The notes beneath the pieces are model-generated. The model was not told where the DNA came from. It saw only the letters and a list, made by a program, of their open reading frames with translations, and searched no databases. Positions 24,031-31,802 of a stretch of DNA of 41,849 nucleotides are shown here, in pieces. The DNA comes from Victivallales bacterium (GTDB lineage: Bacteria; Verrucomicrobiota; Lentisphaeria; Victivallales; GWF2-38-69), in assembly GCA_021733985.1 (NCBI GenBank), contig JAIPJT010000023.1:1-41849 (forward strand), read 5' to 3'. Each line of letters opens with the position of its first letter. Within the stretch, counting starts at the first letter, position 1. Position numbers and translations under genes: made by a program.

Positions 24031-24664
24031 TAAGTCGCTTTAGCAGTGACTTCACTGTGCCTCTAAATGCATGTTAACCTGCCACTCTTCAAAGTTCTTC
24101 GCCGGCCCCGGCACGGCAGCACTGCAAAAGCTCACGGAATCAGTTGTAAAATACACTGTTTATTGAATTTTAGCAAATAAAAGCTTTAAAGAATTTCTTT
24201 AAAGAAAATATTTATAAGTGCTTAATTTTAAATAAATTAATTTAAAAAAGGTAAAATTATTTACCAAAAACCAATGTTAATAACCTGTAAATAACTGTTA
24301 ATAAAAATTAAATTTCCATTGCAAAAAGTGTAAATATTTATTTTTTTCAGGTTTATATCTTGAAATTTGTTTTATAGTAAAAGAAAAAAGTACTCATTTT
24401 ATTTTGAGGCTAAAAATCTTTTAAACAATTAAAATTACAGTACTTTTCAGTTTTAAATTTATTTGTTAATTTATTCTCAGAATTATGAAAATAGGTTCAT
24501 TTTAAATAAGCTTAAAAAGTTGTAAATAACCCACAGAAAACTATATAAAATTTGATAAAACAGTAAAACAATATATTATAGAATTAATCATTTTTTGAAT
24601 CATTAAATATAAAAATAATCCCGTAAAAATTCTTTTTTACCAACAAAATATAAAGGATGCAAAT
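24031..24664. other. Long, very AT-rich intergenic region with TTATTWACA cluster
   Basis: Upstream of mtnA, divergent from cinA. A small GC-rich palindrome gccgg-cc-ccggc lies at 24101-24112; the remaining ~550 bases are about 80% A+T by eye. On the minus strand TTATTAACA, TTATTTACA and TTATTAACA stand nearly head to tail within 24275-24304, and another TTATTTACA is at about 24520-24529. No open frame is credible. SD aaagga for mtnA is at its right end. Confidence 0.55.
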
Positions 24665-25735
24665 ATGATAAACTCTACCGGCTGGAAACAGTTGAAGCCC
24701 GGAAAACTTATGCCCGGGAAATTAAGAATAATTGACCAGACCAAACTTCCCGGAGAAGTAGTATATATTGAAACTGACAGCGCTGAAGAAATATATAACA
24801 GTATAAAGCGAATGGCAGTAAGAGGCGCCCCGGCAATTGGATGTGCCGCGGCTCTGGGTTTGGGAGCTGTTTGTCAACACAGCGATGCTGTAAGTAGAGA
24901 TGAGTTTGTTCAGGAGGTAAAAAAAACTGCTGCCTATCTTAACAATTCCAGACCCACTGCTGTAAATTTGTCATGGTCACTTAACAGGTGTCTAAAAAAA
25001 ATAGAGGAATCCGCTGAAACAGACATTTTCCTGTTAAAGGAATTACTGATTGAAGAAGGCATAGAGATACTGAATGAAGACTGCAACTTATGTAAATGTA
25101 TTGGGGAACATGGTGCAAAGCTTTTAAAGGACGGTTATGGAATGCTTACTCACTGCAATGCCGGAGGTCTGGCTACCGGAGGCCCTTATGGGACAGCATT
25201 GGCCCCTGCATATATTGCAAATGAAAATGGCCTGAAAATAACTGTTTACTCCGACGAAACCCGTCCGCTGCTTCAGGGCTCCCGTCTGACTGCCTGGGAA
25301 CTTATGAAAAACCGCGTAAATGTTGTAACTATTTGCGATAATATGGCGGCCCAGGTTATGAAAGAAGGAAGAATTGATATAGTTATTGTCGGTTCAGACA
25401 GAATTGCTGCTAACGGAGATGCCGCAAATAAAATTGGAAGCTATGGATTATCCATACTGGCAGACTATCACAAAATTCCTTTTTATATAGCTGCTCCATA
25501 CTCTACTATTGACCCATCTGTTGAAAACGGTGATGAAATTCCTATTGAACAAAGGAATGCTGATGAAATAAAGAGAGGTTTTGGCAAGCTGACAGCTCCC
25601 AAAGAAGTCAATGTATATAATCCGGCTTTTGATGTTATCCCAAATGAACTTATTCACGGAATAATTACTGAAGAAGGTATTCTCAGGCCGCCATTTAAAG
25701 ACAGCATTTATAAACTTTTAAAAAACAAAAAATGA
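24665..25735 (+). CDS. mtnA: Methylthioribose-1-phosphate isomerase
   Basis: 356 residues. Motifs: MAVRGAPAIGCAAALG, NSRPTAVNLSWSL, LTHCNAGGLATGGPYGTALA with catalytic Cys164, VYSDETRPLLQGSRLTAWEL, and IVGSDRIAANGDAANKIG with catalytic Asp245 (Cys160/Asp240 in the Bacillus enzyme). It isomerises 5-methylthioribose-1-phosphate to the ribulose form in methionine salvage. The related eIF2B-like ribose-1,5-bisphosphate isomerase is less likely, since the Cys-Asp pair and length fit MtnA. SD aaagga lies 7 bases before the ATG. The YchF-like gene follows 13 bases downstream. No other salvage gene is present. Confidence 0.92.
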   Translation: MINSTGWKQLKPGKLMPGKLRIIDQTKLPGEVVYIETDSAEEIYNSIKRMAVRGAPAIGCAAALGLGAVCQHSDAVSRDEFVQEVKKTAAYLNNSRPTAVNLSWSLNRCLKKIEESAETDIFLLKELLIEEGIEILNEDCNLCKCIGEHGAKLLKDGYGMLTHCNAGGLATGGPYGTALAPAYIANENGLKITVYSDETRPLLQGSRLTAWELMKNRVNVVTICDNMAAQVMKEGRIDIVIVGSDRIAANGDAANKIGSYGLSILADYHKIPFYIAAPYSTIDPSVENGDEIPIEQRNADEIKRGFGKLTAPKEVNVYNPAFDVIPNELIHGIITEEGILRPPFKDSIYKLLKNKK

Positions 25736-25748
25736 ACAGGTTAAATTT

Positions 25749-26444
25749 ATGAAAATTGGCTATACAGGTTTAAACCTTCCTGAAGGCAAAGTCAAGTTTA
25801 AGGATGAAAGGCTTGCCGCACTCGAAAAGAAAGATAAACCCAAAAAAGTTTCCCCGTATTTCGCTAAATTTATTAAAGACGAATTCGTTCACTGTGATGT
25901 TATAGCTGTTAACAAAGATAGCATTCTTGATTTACTAATTTATGATATGGAAAAAGCTGAAGGCAGAATAGGGAGGGCTGCTAACGATTTAGAAAAGACA
26001 CTGATGCAGAGGTGCATGGAGAATATGGAGAAGGAAATTCCTCTCTGCGATATTGATTTTTCAGAAAATGAACTTGAGATAATGAAAACTGCAAATTTCT
26101 ACAGTTTTATACCGGTTCTGCAGCTTACTGATGAAGAAACTGATGATGTAAATTCGGTTATTCAGAAAGCCCTTGATAAAGCTGATTATATGTTTTTTTA
26201 TACAAGCGGTCCTAAAGAATCGCATGCGTGGCTTGTAAAGAAAAACTCAGATATAGTAACCTGTGCCGGAAAAATTCATACAGACCTTGCCAGAGGTTTT
26301 ATCAGAGGTGATGTTGTAACGTTTGAAGAATATATGCAGCACCATAACTTCAATGAATGCAAGTCCAAAGGAGTAGCAAGGGTTGTAGAAAAGGATTACA
26401 TAGTTCAGCCTAATGAAGTGATTGAAATCAGGTTTAATGTTTAA
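25749..26444 (+). CDS. YchF/OLA1-related TGS protein without a functional GTPase domain
   Basis: 231 residues against about 363 for YchF. The C-terminal ~75 residues are a clear YchF-type TGS domain (KESHAWLVKKNSDIVTCAGK, IHTDLARGFIRGDVVTFEEY, then KDYIVQPNEVIEIRFNV). The middle RIGRAANDLEKTLMQR matches the YchF helical segment between its nucleotide-binding parts. The N-terminus MKIGYTGLNLPEGK keeps a trace of YchF's first strand (GIVGLPNVGKST) but lacks the GKS/T P-loop, the DxxG switch and the NxxE base-recognition motif. It therefore should not bind ATP or GTP the usual way. It may be a ribosome- or tRNA-binding remnant of the family. Cotranscribed with mtnA. Confidence 0.82.
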   Translation: MKIGYTGLNLPEGKVKFKDERLAALEKKDKPKKVSPYFAKFIKDEFVHCDVIAVNKDSILDLLIYDMEKAEGRIGRAANDLEKTLMQRCMENMEKEIPLCDIDFSENELEIMKTANFYSFIPVLQLTDEETDDVNSVIQKALDKADYMFFYTSGPKESHAWLVKKNSDIVTCAGKIHTDLARGFIRGDVVTFEEYMQHHNFNECKSKGVARVVEKDYIVQPNEVIEIRFNV

Positions 26445-26450
26445 AAATAA

Positions 26451-26476
26451 AGAGCACTGGCTCTCTATTTTTCATT
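26451..26476 (+). terminator. Weak intrinsic terminator between convergent genes
   Basis: Stem agagc-actg-gctct (26451-26464) followed by ctatttttcatttttt. It ends the mtnA operon. The stem is short (5 bases), so strength is uncertain. proC ends at 26465 on the other strand. Confidence 0.55.
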
Positions 26477-27280
26477 TTTTTTATAAAGATTCCGGGCCTT
26501 TTCCGCTGAAGTTGTAATACCTTTTATCAAAGCTGAACTGAAACCTTCATGTTCCATTCTGTTAAGTCCGGCAATAGTACAGCCCAGAGGCGTAGTTACC
26601 CTGTCTACTTCAAATTCAGGATGATTCTCAGAAGTCAGGAGCAGGGTTGCGGCACCTTTAGCAGTCTGTGCCGCCATTTTGATAGCCTCTTTAGACGGAA
26701 AACCTATCTCTATCCCCCCCTGTGAAGCGGCTCTGATCGCTCTCAGAAAAAACGCTGTACCGCAGGCAGCAAGTGCGGTGGAAGAACTCATCAGCTCTTC
26801 TTCTATAACAAGTGTTTTTCCAACAGTATTGAAAATATTCTCTGCTATTTCTACAGATTTCTCATCAGCTTTATTGTAGCAAATACATGTCATAGATTCT
26901 TTTACGGCAACTGCTGTATTAGGCATTGCTCTGATAATAGTGCAGCTGTTTCCTATTTGCTCAGAAATCTGTGCAATCTTAACACCGGTAGCTACTGATA
27001 TAAGCAAATGTTCTTCTCGCATGCCTGACTTAATTTCAACTAAAACCTTATTAATATGCTGAGGCTCAACAGCAACTATTATTACATCTGCAGCCTTAAC
27101 AGCTTCGATATTATCATCAGTCAAAATAAAACCTTTATCACGCATATGCTCAAGCTTTTGTAGTTTTCTACGTGTAAGTGTTATATTTTCAGGTTTAAAA
27201 ATCCCTGACTCATAAAGACCGTTGGCAATTGAAGTACCTAAATTCCCGGAACCTAAAATCGAAATCTTTAATTTATCCAT
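26465..27280 (-). CDS. proC: Pyrroline-5-carboxylate reductase
   Basis: 271 residues. The Rossmann start ISILGSGNLGTSIANGL, VIIVAVEPQHI, LISVATGVKI, RAMPNTAVAVKESMTCI, ALAACGTAFFLRAIRAASQGG and DRVTTPLGCTIAGLNRME are all ProC blocks. It reduces 1-pyrroline-5-carboxylate to proline with NAD(P)H, the last step of proline synthesis. SD gggaag before the ATG. Convergent with the YchF-like gene. Confidence 0.94.
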   Translation of the reverse strand: MDKLKISILGSGNLGTSIANGLYESGIFKPENITLTRRKLQKLEHMRDKGFILTDDNIEAVKAADVIIVAVEPQHINKVLVEIKSGMREEHLLISVATGVKIAQISEQIGNSCTIIRAMPNTAVAVKESMTCICYNKADEKSVEIAENIFNTVGKTLVIEEELMSSSTALAACGTAFFLRAIRAASQGGIEIGFPSKEAIKMAAQTAKGAATLLLTSENHPEFEVDRVTTPLGCTIAGLNRMEHEGFSSALIKGITTSAEKARNLYKKNEK

Positions 27281-27433
27281 AACGTCTTCCCTAATTCGCT
27301 ATTACTTATATTTTTGCGGACTGCAATTTTTTTTCAAGTACATATTTGATCAATATAAAAATGAGGCCTTACCGGCATAATTCAGAATAAAGCCCTTATT
27401 AGAATAATTTCAAGTAAATTTTCATAAACGCTG

Positions 27434-27462
27434 TTGCAACTGATTGATTTTTACATTATATA
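27434..27462 (+). promoter_or_regulatory. Promoter of the aro leader
   Basis: TTGCAA (27434-27439), 17-base spacer, TATATA (27457-27462). Transcription would start near 27469, about 26 bases before the leader-peptide ATG. A second TATAAT at 27572-27577 lacks a -35 at normal spacing; if used it would bypass the leader. Confidence 0.5.
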
Positions 27463-27495
27463 TAAAATATAATAATTAAAAAAATAAAAGAAAAA

Positions 27496-27552
27496 ATGAA
27501 TACCGCTTTAAAAAATAGTTTTTATTGGTTTTTTAGCGAAGCTCGACTGTAG
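27496..27552 (+). CDS. Leader peptide rich in aromatic residues (candidate attenuator)
   Basis: An 18-codon frame, MNTALKNSFYWFFSEARL, stop TAG at 27550-27552. Residues 9-13 are Phe-Tyr-Trp-Phe-Phe, a run of all three aromatic amino acids. It lies between a plausible promoter and an intrinsic terminator that precedes DAHP synthase, the entry enzyme of aromatic amino-acid synthesis. Such leader peptides (trpL, pheL types) sense charged-tRNA supply through ribosome stalling. The SD is weak (aaaag), and in AT-rich DNA Phe/Tyr codons are common, so chance is not excluded. The inference rests on the combined arrangement. Confidence 0.55.
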   Translation: MNTALKNSFYWFFSEARL

Positions 27553-27584
27553 CTTTGCCGGTATTCTATTAGTATAATATGCAG

Positions 27585-27617
27585 GGCCGCAGGCGAGCAA
27601 AAGCCGGCGGCCTTTTT
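27585..27617 (+). terminator. Intrinsic terminator in the DAHP-synthase leader (attenuator)
   Basis: ggccgcaggc (27585-27594) pairs with gccggcggcc (27603-27612): 9 base pairs and one A-G mismatch, 8-base loop gagcaaaa, then ttttt. It stands 68 bases before the aro start. gccgg at 27557-27561, just past the leader stop, can pair with ccggc (27604-27608) in the terminator's 3' arm, a possible antiterminator. Confidence 0.75.
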
Positions 27618-27684
27618 CATATCCGGCCGAACAACCGGTTTTCTCTTACCTGATGCCTCAAAATAAAATATAATGAGGTGCAAA

Positions 27685-28578
27685 ATGTTTTTAACAAAGA
27701 CTGAAAGAAGAAGAAAAATTGTTCAGGAAAATATCACCCTTAAGAAAACAGCCGCCAAAGATTTGCTGTCAGCTTTTAAGGAAACTGAAACTGGACGAAG
27801 GCCGGTCAATATCGACAATACAGTTCAAATCGGTGACGGAAGCCTTTGCATTATCGGCGGACCCTGTTCTGTAGAATCAGAAACTCAGATAATGCAGACT
27901 GCCCAGTTTGTAAAAGAAAGCGGTGCTAAAATTCTGAGAGGCGGGTGTTTCAAGCCGAGAACCTCCCCTTATGACTTCAGCGGCCTGGAAGAGCAGGGTC
28001 TGAAGCTTTTACGTAAAGCCGGCGACCGTTTTGAAATTCCGGTAGTCACTGAAGTAATGGATACCAGGGATATTGAATTAGTAATGAAATATTCTGATAT
28101 TCTTCAGATAGGCAGCAGAAACGCTATGAACTATTCGCTGCTGAGAGAAATAGGCAGAACAAATAAACCGATATTGCTGAAACGCGGCCTTATGATGACG
28201 ATTAAGGAATTCATAATGTCTGCTGAATATATTCTTTCAGAAGGCAATATGAATGTAGTTCTCTGTGAAAGAGGTATAAGGACTTTCGAAACTGAAACAA
28301 GAAACACTCTTGATATTTCTGCAATTCCGGTTTTAAAAGAAAAAACAAATTTGCCGGTGATTGTTGATCCTTCCCATTCAGCGGGAAAAAGGTCACTGAT
28401 CAAGCCGTTGTCCCTTGCAGCAGCAGCAGCAGGAGCCGACGGCCTTATGATAGAATGCCACATTTCCCCGGAATCCGCATTGTGTGACGGGAAACAGTCA
28501 CTTAACAGGGAGGAATTCGAGGATGCAGTAAATTCGGTTTCTATAATATCAGACGCCATTCACCCCGTTTTATACTGA
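27685..28578 (+). CDS. aroF: 3-deoxy-7-phosphoheptulonate (DAHP) synthase, class I-beta, no ACT domain
   Basis: 297 residues. KDO8P-synthase-like barrel: [34 protein letters not shown] (metal Cys, PEP-binding RGG/KPRTSPY), [54 protein letters not shown] and [30 protein letters not shown]. It condenses PEP with erythrose-4-phosphate, the first step of the shikimate pathway. ATG 27685 is chosen over 27673, because gagg (27675-27678) lies 6 bases upstream of it. There is no fused ACT or chorismate-mutase domain, and too few N-terminal residues for one, so feedback control must come from elsewhere. The upstream leader offers a candidate. Confidence 0.92.
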   Translation: MFLTKTERRRKIVQENITLKKTAAKDLLSAFKETETGRRPVNIDNTVQIGDGSLCIIGGPCSVESETQIMQTAQFVKESGAKILRGGCFKPRTSPYDFSGLEEQGLKLLRKAGDRFEIPVVTEVMDTRDIELVMKYSDILQIGSRNAMNYSLLREIGRTNKPILLKRGLMMTIKEFIMSAEYILSEGNMNVVLCERGIRTFETETRNTLDISAIPVLKEKTNLPVIVDPSHSAGKRSLIKPLSLAAAAAGADGLMIECHISPESALCDGKQSLNREEFEDAVNSVSIISDAIHPVLY

Positions 28579-28581
28579 TTT

Positions 28582-28764
28582 TTAAGGAATTCTGATACAC
28601 ATGAATAAAAAATTACCTTTTACTGTTTTGTTCTTTAAAAGTTTAATTCCTTTTTTCCATATCTGTTCAATATGTTTCTCCTTAGGTACAGAATTTCCTG
28701 CACAGTCATAATGGTCTGCGATTCCCAGAGCGACAGAACTGTATTTATTAACGGAAATTTCCAT
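28582..28764 (-). CDS. Uncertain small hypothetical protein
   Basis: A 60-codon frame converging on aroF with a 3-base gap. The residues are not low-complexity (MEISVNKYSSVALGIADHYD, then EKHIEQIWKKGIKLLKN) and include charged amphipathic stretches, but no family is recognised and no SD precedes the ATG. It may be a real small gene, or the end of a decayed one. Confidence 0.25.
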   Translation of the reverse strand: MEISVNKYSSVALGIADHYDCAGNSVPKEKHIEQIWKKGIKLLKNKTVKGNFLFMCIRIP

Positions 28765-28932
28765 TTTTGAAAGTATCTTATTCTGACTGCGGGGGGGTTA
28801 CAGGTTTGTCAGATTATACCCAAAAGGATTTGGTTTATTTATCCATCACACCATACGGTATGACCTGTATCGAATGATAAGGTCGAAAAATAAAGTGTAT
28901 GTTCAAGTTCATTTACGAAGGACAAAAACCAT

Positions 28933-28958
28933 AAACCGGATACACTTGTGTATAATTA
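28933..28958. repeat. Copy B of the 26-base repeat
   Basis: aaaccg-g-atacacttgtgtataatta, one mismatch to 3466-3491. Its last three bases are the stop codon of the beta-lactamase-like gene. A box tttatttatcca lies 106 bases upstream (28834-28845), as it does 128 bases upstream of copy A (3345-3356). Confidence 0.7.
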
Positions 28959-30191
28959 ATTCTCGATTAGCAGTTTTACGGCTTTTTTAATAAGGTTATC
29001 CATAATTTTAGTACTTGCCATGTAGTATTGTTCCGTTTTACTATTATCCGGCTTATAGGGTGTGGGAAAATCGGAACGGTTAAAAGCGACAAATATTGAC
29101 CGTTTTGATTCAGGATAATAGAGAAATTTTGCTTCAACCCCTGCATTTTCTCCATCTTTACTGTAAACTGTTTCCCCATATTGATTTTTCTGCTTCGAAA
29201 AACCATAACAGTAAGCTATTTTTTTCCCCTTAACGGGAAGTTCTACAGTGGTTGAAAACATTAAATTATAGGTTTTCCTGTCAAGAAGCTCTCCACCGAA
29301 AAGGGAACGGCTCCAAATCAGCATATCATTTGCTGTTGTTACGCCTGATCCGGCAGTCCAGTCCCAGGATAAATTCCACCGTGAAGTATCAATCATTTTG
29401 TCAGCATATCTCATATCAAGCATTGAATACTTAAACCAGCAGTAGTCTTCTGCAAATGGTTCAGTTTTTTTCCCTGATGGAACAACTGCTGTGCGTTTCA
29501 TTCCAATAGGCTTAAAAAAATAATTTTGCAGCAGTTTATTTACAGAAGTATCGGTAGCTTTTTCAGCGATAAGCCCCAGCAGGTAATAACCTGTATTCGA
29601 ATATTTCCATTTTGTTCCCGGTTCAAAATCAGGTTTCTTATTTTTAATCAGAGAGAGTACTTTTTCGTGGCTCCATGCAGCTTCTGGATTTTCAGCGACC
29701 TTCTTCCAGAACTTTTCATTTCCTTCGTGATCGGGAACTCCTGAAGTATGATTAAGAAGGTTGGCAACTGTCATTTTTTCCGCGCTTTTTATTTCTGCAT
29801 CAGGGAGCCATTTTGCAACTGTATCATCGAGAGACAGTCTGTTTTCTTCGATAAGCTTCATAATTAGAACTGAAGTGAACTGTTTAGTTACACTGGCTAT
29901 CCGTAATTGAGTATCCGCAGTCATGTCCTGTCCAGTATTACAGGCTTTTCCAGCGGTGCCGATCCATTCCCCCGCTGGTGTCGTTACAGTCATCACAGCT
30001 CCAGGTATTTTTGTGTTCTTAACTGTATTATCAAGTAATGACTGAAGTTCGTTTACAGGTAAACTTGACGCTGCTGTTTTATCATTTACTCCGAAGTATA
30101 TAGTCAGGGGAAAAATAAAGAATATAAAAATAACTAAAAACAGTATTAAAAAAACAGGAGTTGATTTGGGAAAAAGTACTTTTTTATACAT
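28956..30191 (-). CDS. Beta-lactamase/esterase-family serine hydrolase, membrane-anchored
   Basis: 411 residues. An N-terminal hydrophobic helix (TPVFLILFLVIFIFFIFPLT) anchors or exports it. The class C fold shows RIASVTKQFTSVLIMKL with the nucleophile Ser and Lys of SxxK, VANLLNHTSGVPDHEG, KYSNTGYYLLGLIAEKA with the YxN motif, and late DGENAGVEAKF in place of the KTG box. Members include esterases, D-aminopeptidases and penicillin-binding relatives more often than true resistance enzymes; the substrate is unknown. No clear SD. Separated from the GDT1-like gene by 211 bases, which hold no feature I can name. Confidence 0.88.
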   Translation of the reverse strand: MYKKVLFPKSTPVFLILFLVIFIFFIFPLTIYFGVNDKTAASSLPVNELQSLLDNTVKNTKIPGAVMTVTTPAGEWIGTAGKACNTGQDMTADTQLRIASVTKQFTSVLIMKLIEENRLSLDDTVAKWLPDAEIKSAEKMTVANLLNHTSGVPDHEGNEKFWKKVAENPEAAWSHEKVLSLIKNKKPDFEPGTKWKYSNTGYYLLGLIAEKATDTSVNKLLQNYFFKPIGMKRTAVVPSGKKTEPFAEDYCWFKYSMLDMRYADKMIDTSRWNLSWDWTAGSGVTTANDMLIWSRSLFGGELLDRKTYNLMFSTTVELPVKGKKIAYCYGFSKQKNQYGETVYSKDGENAGVEAKFLYYPESKRSIFVAFNRSDFPTPYKPDNSKTEQYYMASTKIMDNLIKKAVKLLIEN

Positions 30192-30402
30192 AATGGTTCA
30201 CTTAATTAGTCGTTGTATTAAGAAGTTTACAGCTCTTATGGGTATTTAAAACACAATTAAAAAAGTCTTAATATAAATTTATTCACCTATTTTTCAAGGC
30301 TATTAATAATGATTTTGAACAGTTTGCAGGTATTCTTTCCCTTTTTCAAGGTGGTTCTCGTGTGATACGTTCTCAAAAATATAAATTTCTGCTGTCGTTA
30401 TT

Positions 30403-30666
30403 TTACTTTAAGATTGTCCAAATTCCTACAGCTATAAAACCGATACCGGCAATTACGGATAAAAGTTTAGGAGCAATGTATTTTGAAAGATAGTTACCGA
30501 GTAAGACGGCTAATGCAGATGCCAGAACCAAAGCTAAAGCAGAAGCTATAAACACAACCAGTTTTGAATATTCTTTATTTGTAGCGAAAAGAATTGTAGC
30601 AAGCTGCGTTTTATCTCCGAGCTCAGCAAAAAGAACTGTGATAAAGATTGTTAAAAAAAAATTCAT
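30403..30666 (-). CDS. Half-size GDT1/TMEM165 (UPF0016) cation transporter
   Basis: 87 residues, three predicted helices and one copy of the family signature E-x-G-D-K-T (FAELGDKTQLATILFA). Eukaryotic and many bacterial members contain two inverted copies; single-copy members are thought to dimerise. The family moves Mn2+ and/or Ca2+ out of the cytosol. The second family motif is not encoded next door, so it must be a homodimer or partner with a distant gene. 21 bases after the TPR-DUF218 gene, likely one operon. Confidence 0.85.
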   Translation of the reverse strand: MNFFLTIFITVLFAELGDKTQLATILFATNKEYSKLVVFIASALALVLASALAVLLGNYLSKYIAPKLLSVIAGIGFIAVGIWTILK

Positions 30667-30687
30667 ATTTATATCAGTTTTTGTCTC

Positions 30688-31770
30688 TTATCTTTGAATA
30701 CCGGGGTATGCCCAGATTCCTGCACATCTTAATACATCCCTGAAAACAATGATTTTTTCGTGCAGTGTTACTTTCATAGCTTCAATTTTCGACTTATAGT
30801 CCAGGTAAACGAGATTAGTAACTGGGATGTTGAGATTATCCTTGAAAAGTGCGGTTTGAAGTACAGAATATGCTCTGCGCATATGACTGGCGCTTGTGAC
30901 TAAAATGATTTTTTCAGGTTTTAGTTTCTGAATAATTTTGGAAGCAAAAAGGGCGTTGCCGACAGTATCTTTTGACTGATCCTCCATATATATTCTTTTT
31001 TTGTTGACTCCTTTATTAATCAGCCACTGCTGCATCACATAGGATTCAGTCATGCCTGAACGGGGCATACCGCCGGTAACAATTATTTTTGATTTCGGAT
31101 TCAGTTTATACGCAGCCAGCCCCTGTTTCAGTCGTTCAACCAGTGCAGGACGTGCCGAGCCGTCTTCAGCAAGGGCATAGCCTAAAATTATTATAACGTT
31201 ATTTTTTGAATCAAGCTTCTTAGGTTTGACATTTAAATTAATAGAGAAATTTTTCTCTGTGTTGTTAATAATATTCAGAAAACTGTCAAATTTTTCAGGA
31301 TAAAACCTTTGCAGATCGTCTATCTGTTTTTGATAAACGTTTGTATCGCCGGTAATAATACTGTACACGCCAAGTAGGAGTTTGGCATTAAAATTTTCAG
31401 GAGCAAGCTTTACTATGGTTTTGTAAATTTCAATTGCTTTTTTTACTTTACCCTGCAGAATCTGTGTAGAAGCTACATCAAATTTGAGATCAAGCCTGTA
31501 AGGAGCCAGTTCTGCTGCTTTAGCGTAGTTATATTCTACAACACCCAATTTCCCTCGGAGAGTTATACCCTTAAAAACTTTAACCTTATTATTCTTTATT
31601 TCGTTGCCATGCCGGAAATTAATTATAGCTTTCCGGATATACTGTTCAACTTTGGCCTGGTTAGAATAGTTAACCTCAATTTTCTCGGTAGAAGCAGCTC
31701 CTAAAGTAATTCCGCAAATCAGTAATATCGCAATAGCAGCAGTTAAAAATTCTTTTTGTTTTTCTAACAT
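30688..31770 (-). CDS. TPR-fused DUF218 (YdcF/SanA-like) exported protein
   Basis: 360 residues. An N-terminal hydrophobic signal (AAIAILLICGITLGAAS), then a region of TPR-like helices (YAKAAELAPYRLDLKFDVAS, KKAIEIYKTIVKLAPENFNA), and from about residue 190 a DUF218 domain: NVIIILGYALAEDGSARPAL, IIVTGGMPRSGMTESYVM, KDTVGNALFASKII and IILVTSASHMRRAYSVL. DUF218 proteins bind nucleotide-like ligands and are linked to envelope integrity (SanA, ElyC) but the reaction is unknown. SD aaaggga before the ATG. Follows the receiver-like gene by 32 bases. Confidence 0.85.
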   Translation of the reverse strand: MLEKQKEFLTAAIAILLICGITLGAASTEKIEVNYSNQAKVEQYIRKAIINFRHGNEIKNNKVKVFKGITLRGKLGVVEYNYAKAAELAPYRLDLKFDVASTQILQGKVKKAIEIYKTIVKLAPENFNAKLLLGVYSIITGDTNVYQKQIDDLQRFYPEKFDSFLNIINNTEKNFSINLNVKPKKLDSKNNVIIILGYALAEDGSARPALVERLKQGLAAYKLNPKSKIIVTGGMPRSGMTESYVMQQWLINKGVNKKRIYMEDQSKDTVGNALFASKIIQKLKPEKIILVTSASHMRRAYSVLQTALFKDNLNIPVTNLVYLDYKSKIEAMKVTLHEKIIVFRDVLRCAGIWAYPGIQR

Positions 31771-31802
31771 TTTTAGTCCCTTTCTTATTATGAACTACCG
31801 TT

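Noticed and set aside
24031-24664. Chromosomal origin of replication
   Set aside because: AT-rich with DnaA-box-like motifs, but none is a perfect box and no origin-associated genes are near.
28956-30191. Antibiotic-resistance beta-lactamase
   Set aside because: The SxxK and YxN motifs are shared by many esterases and peptidases; there is no typical KTG box and no resistance context.
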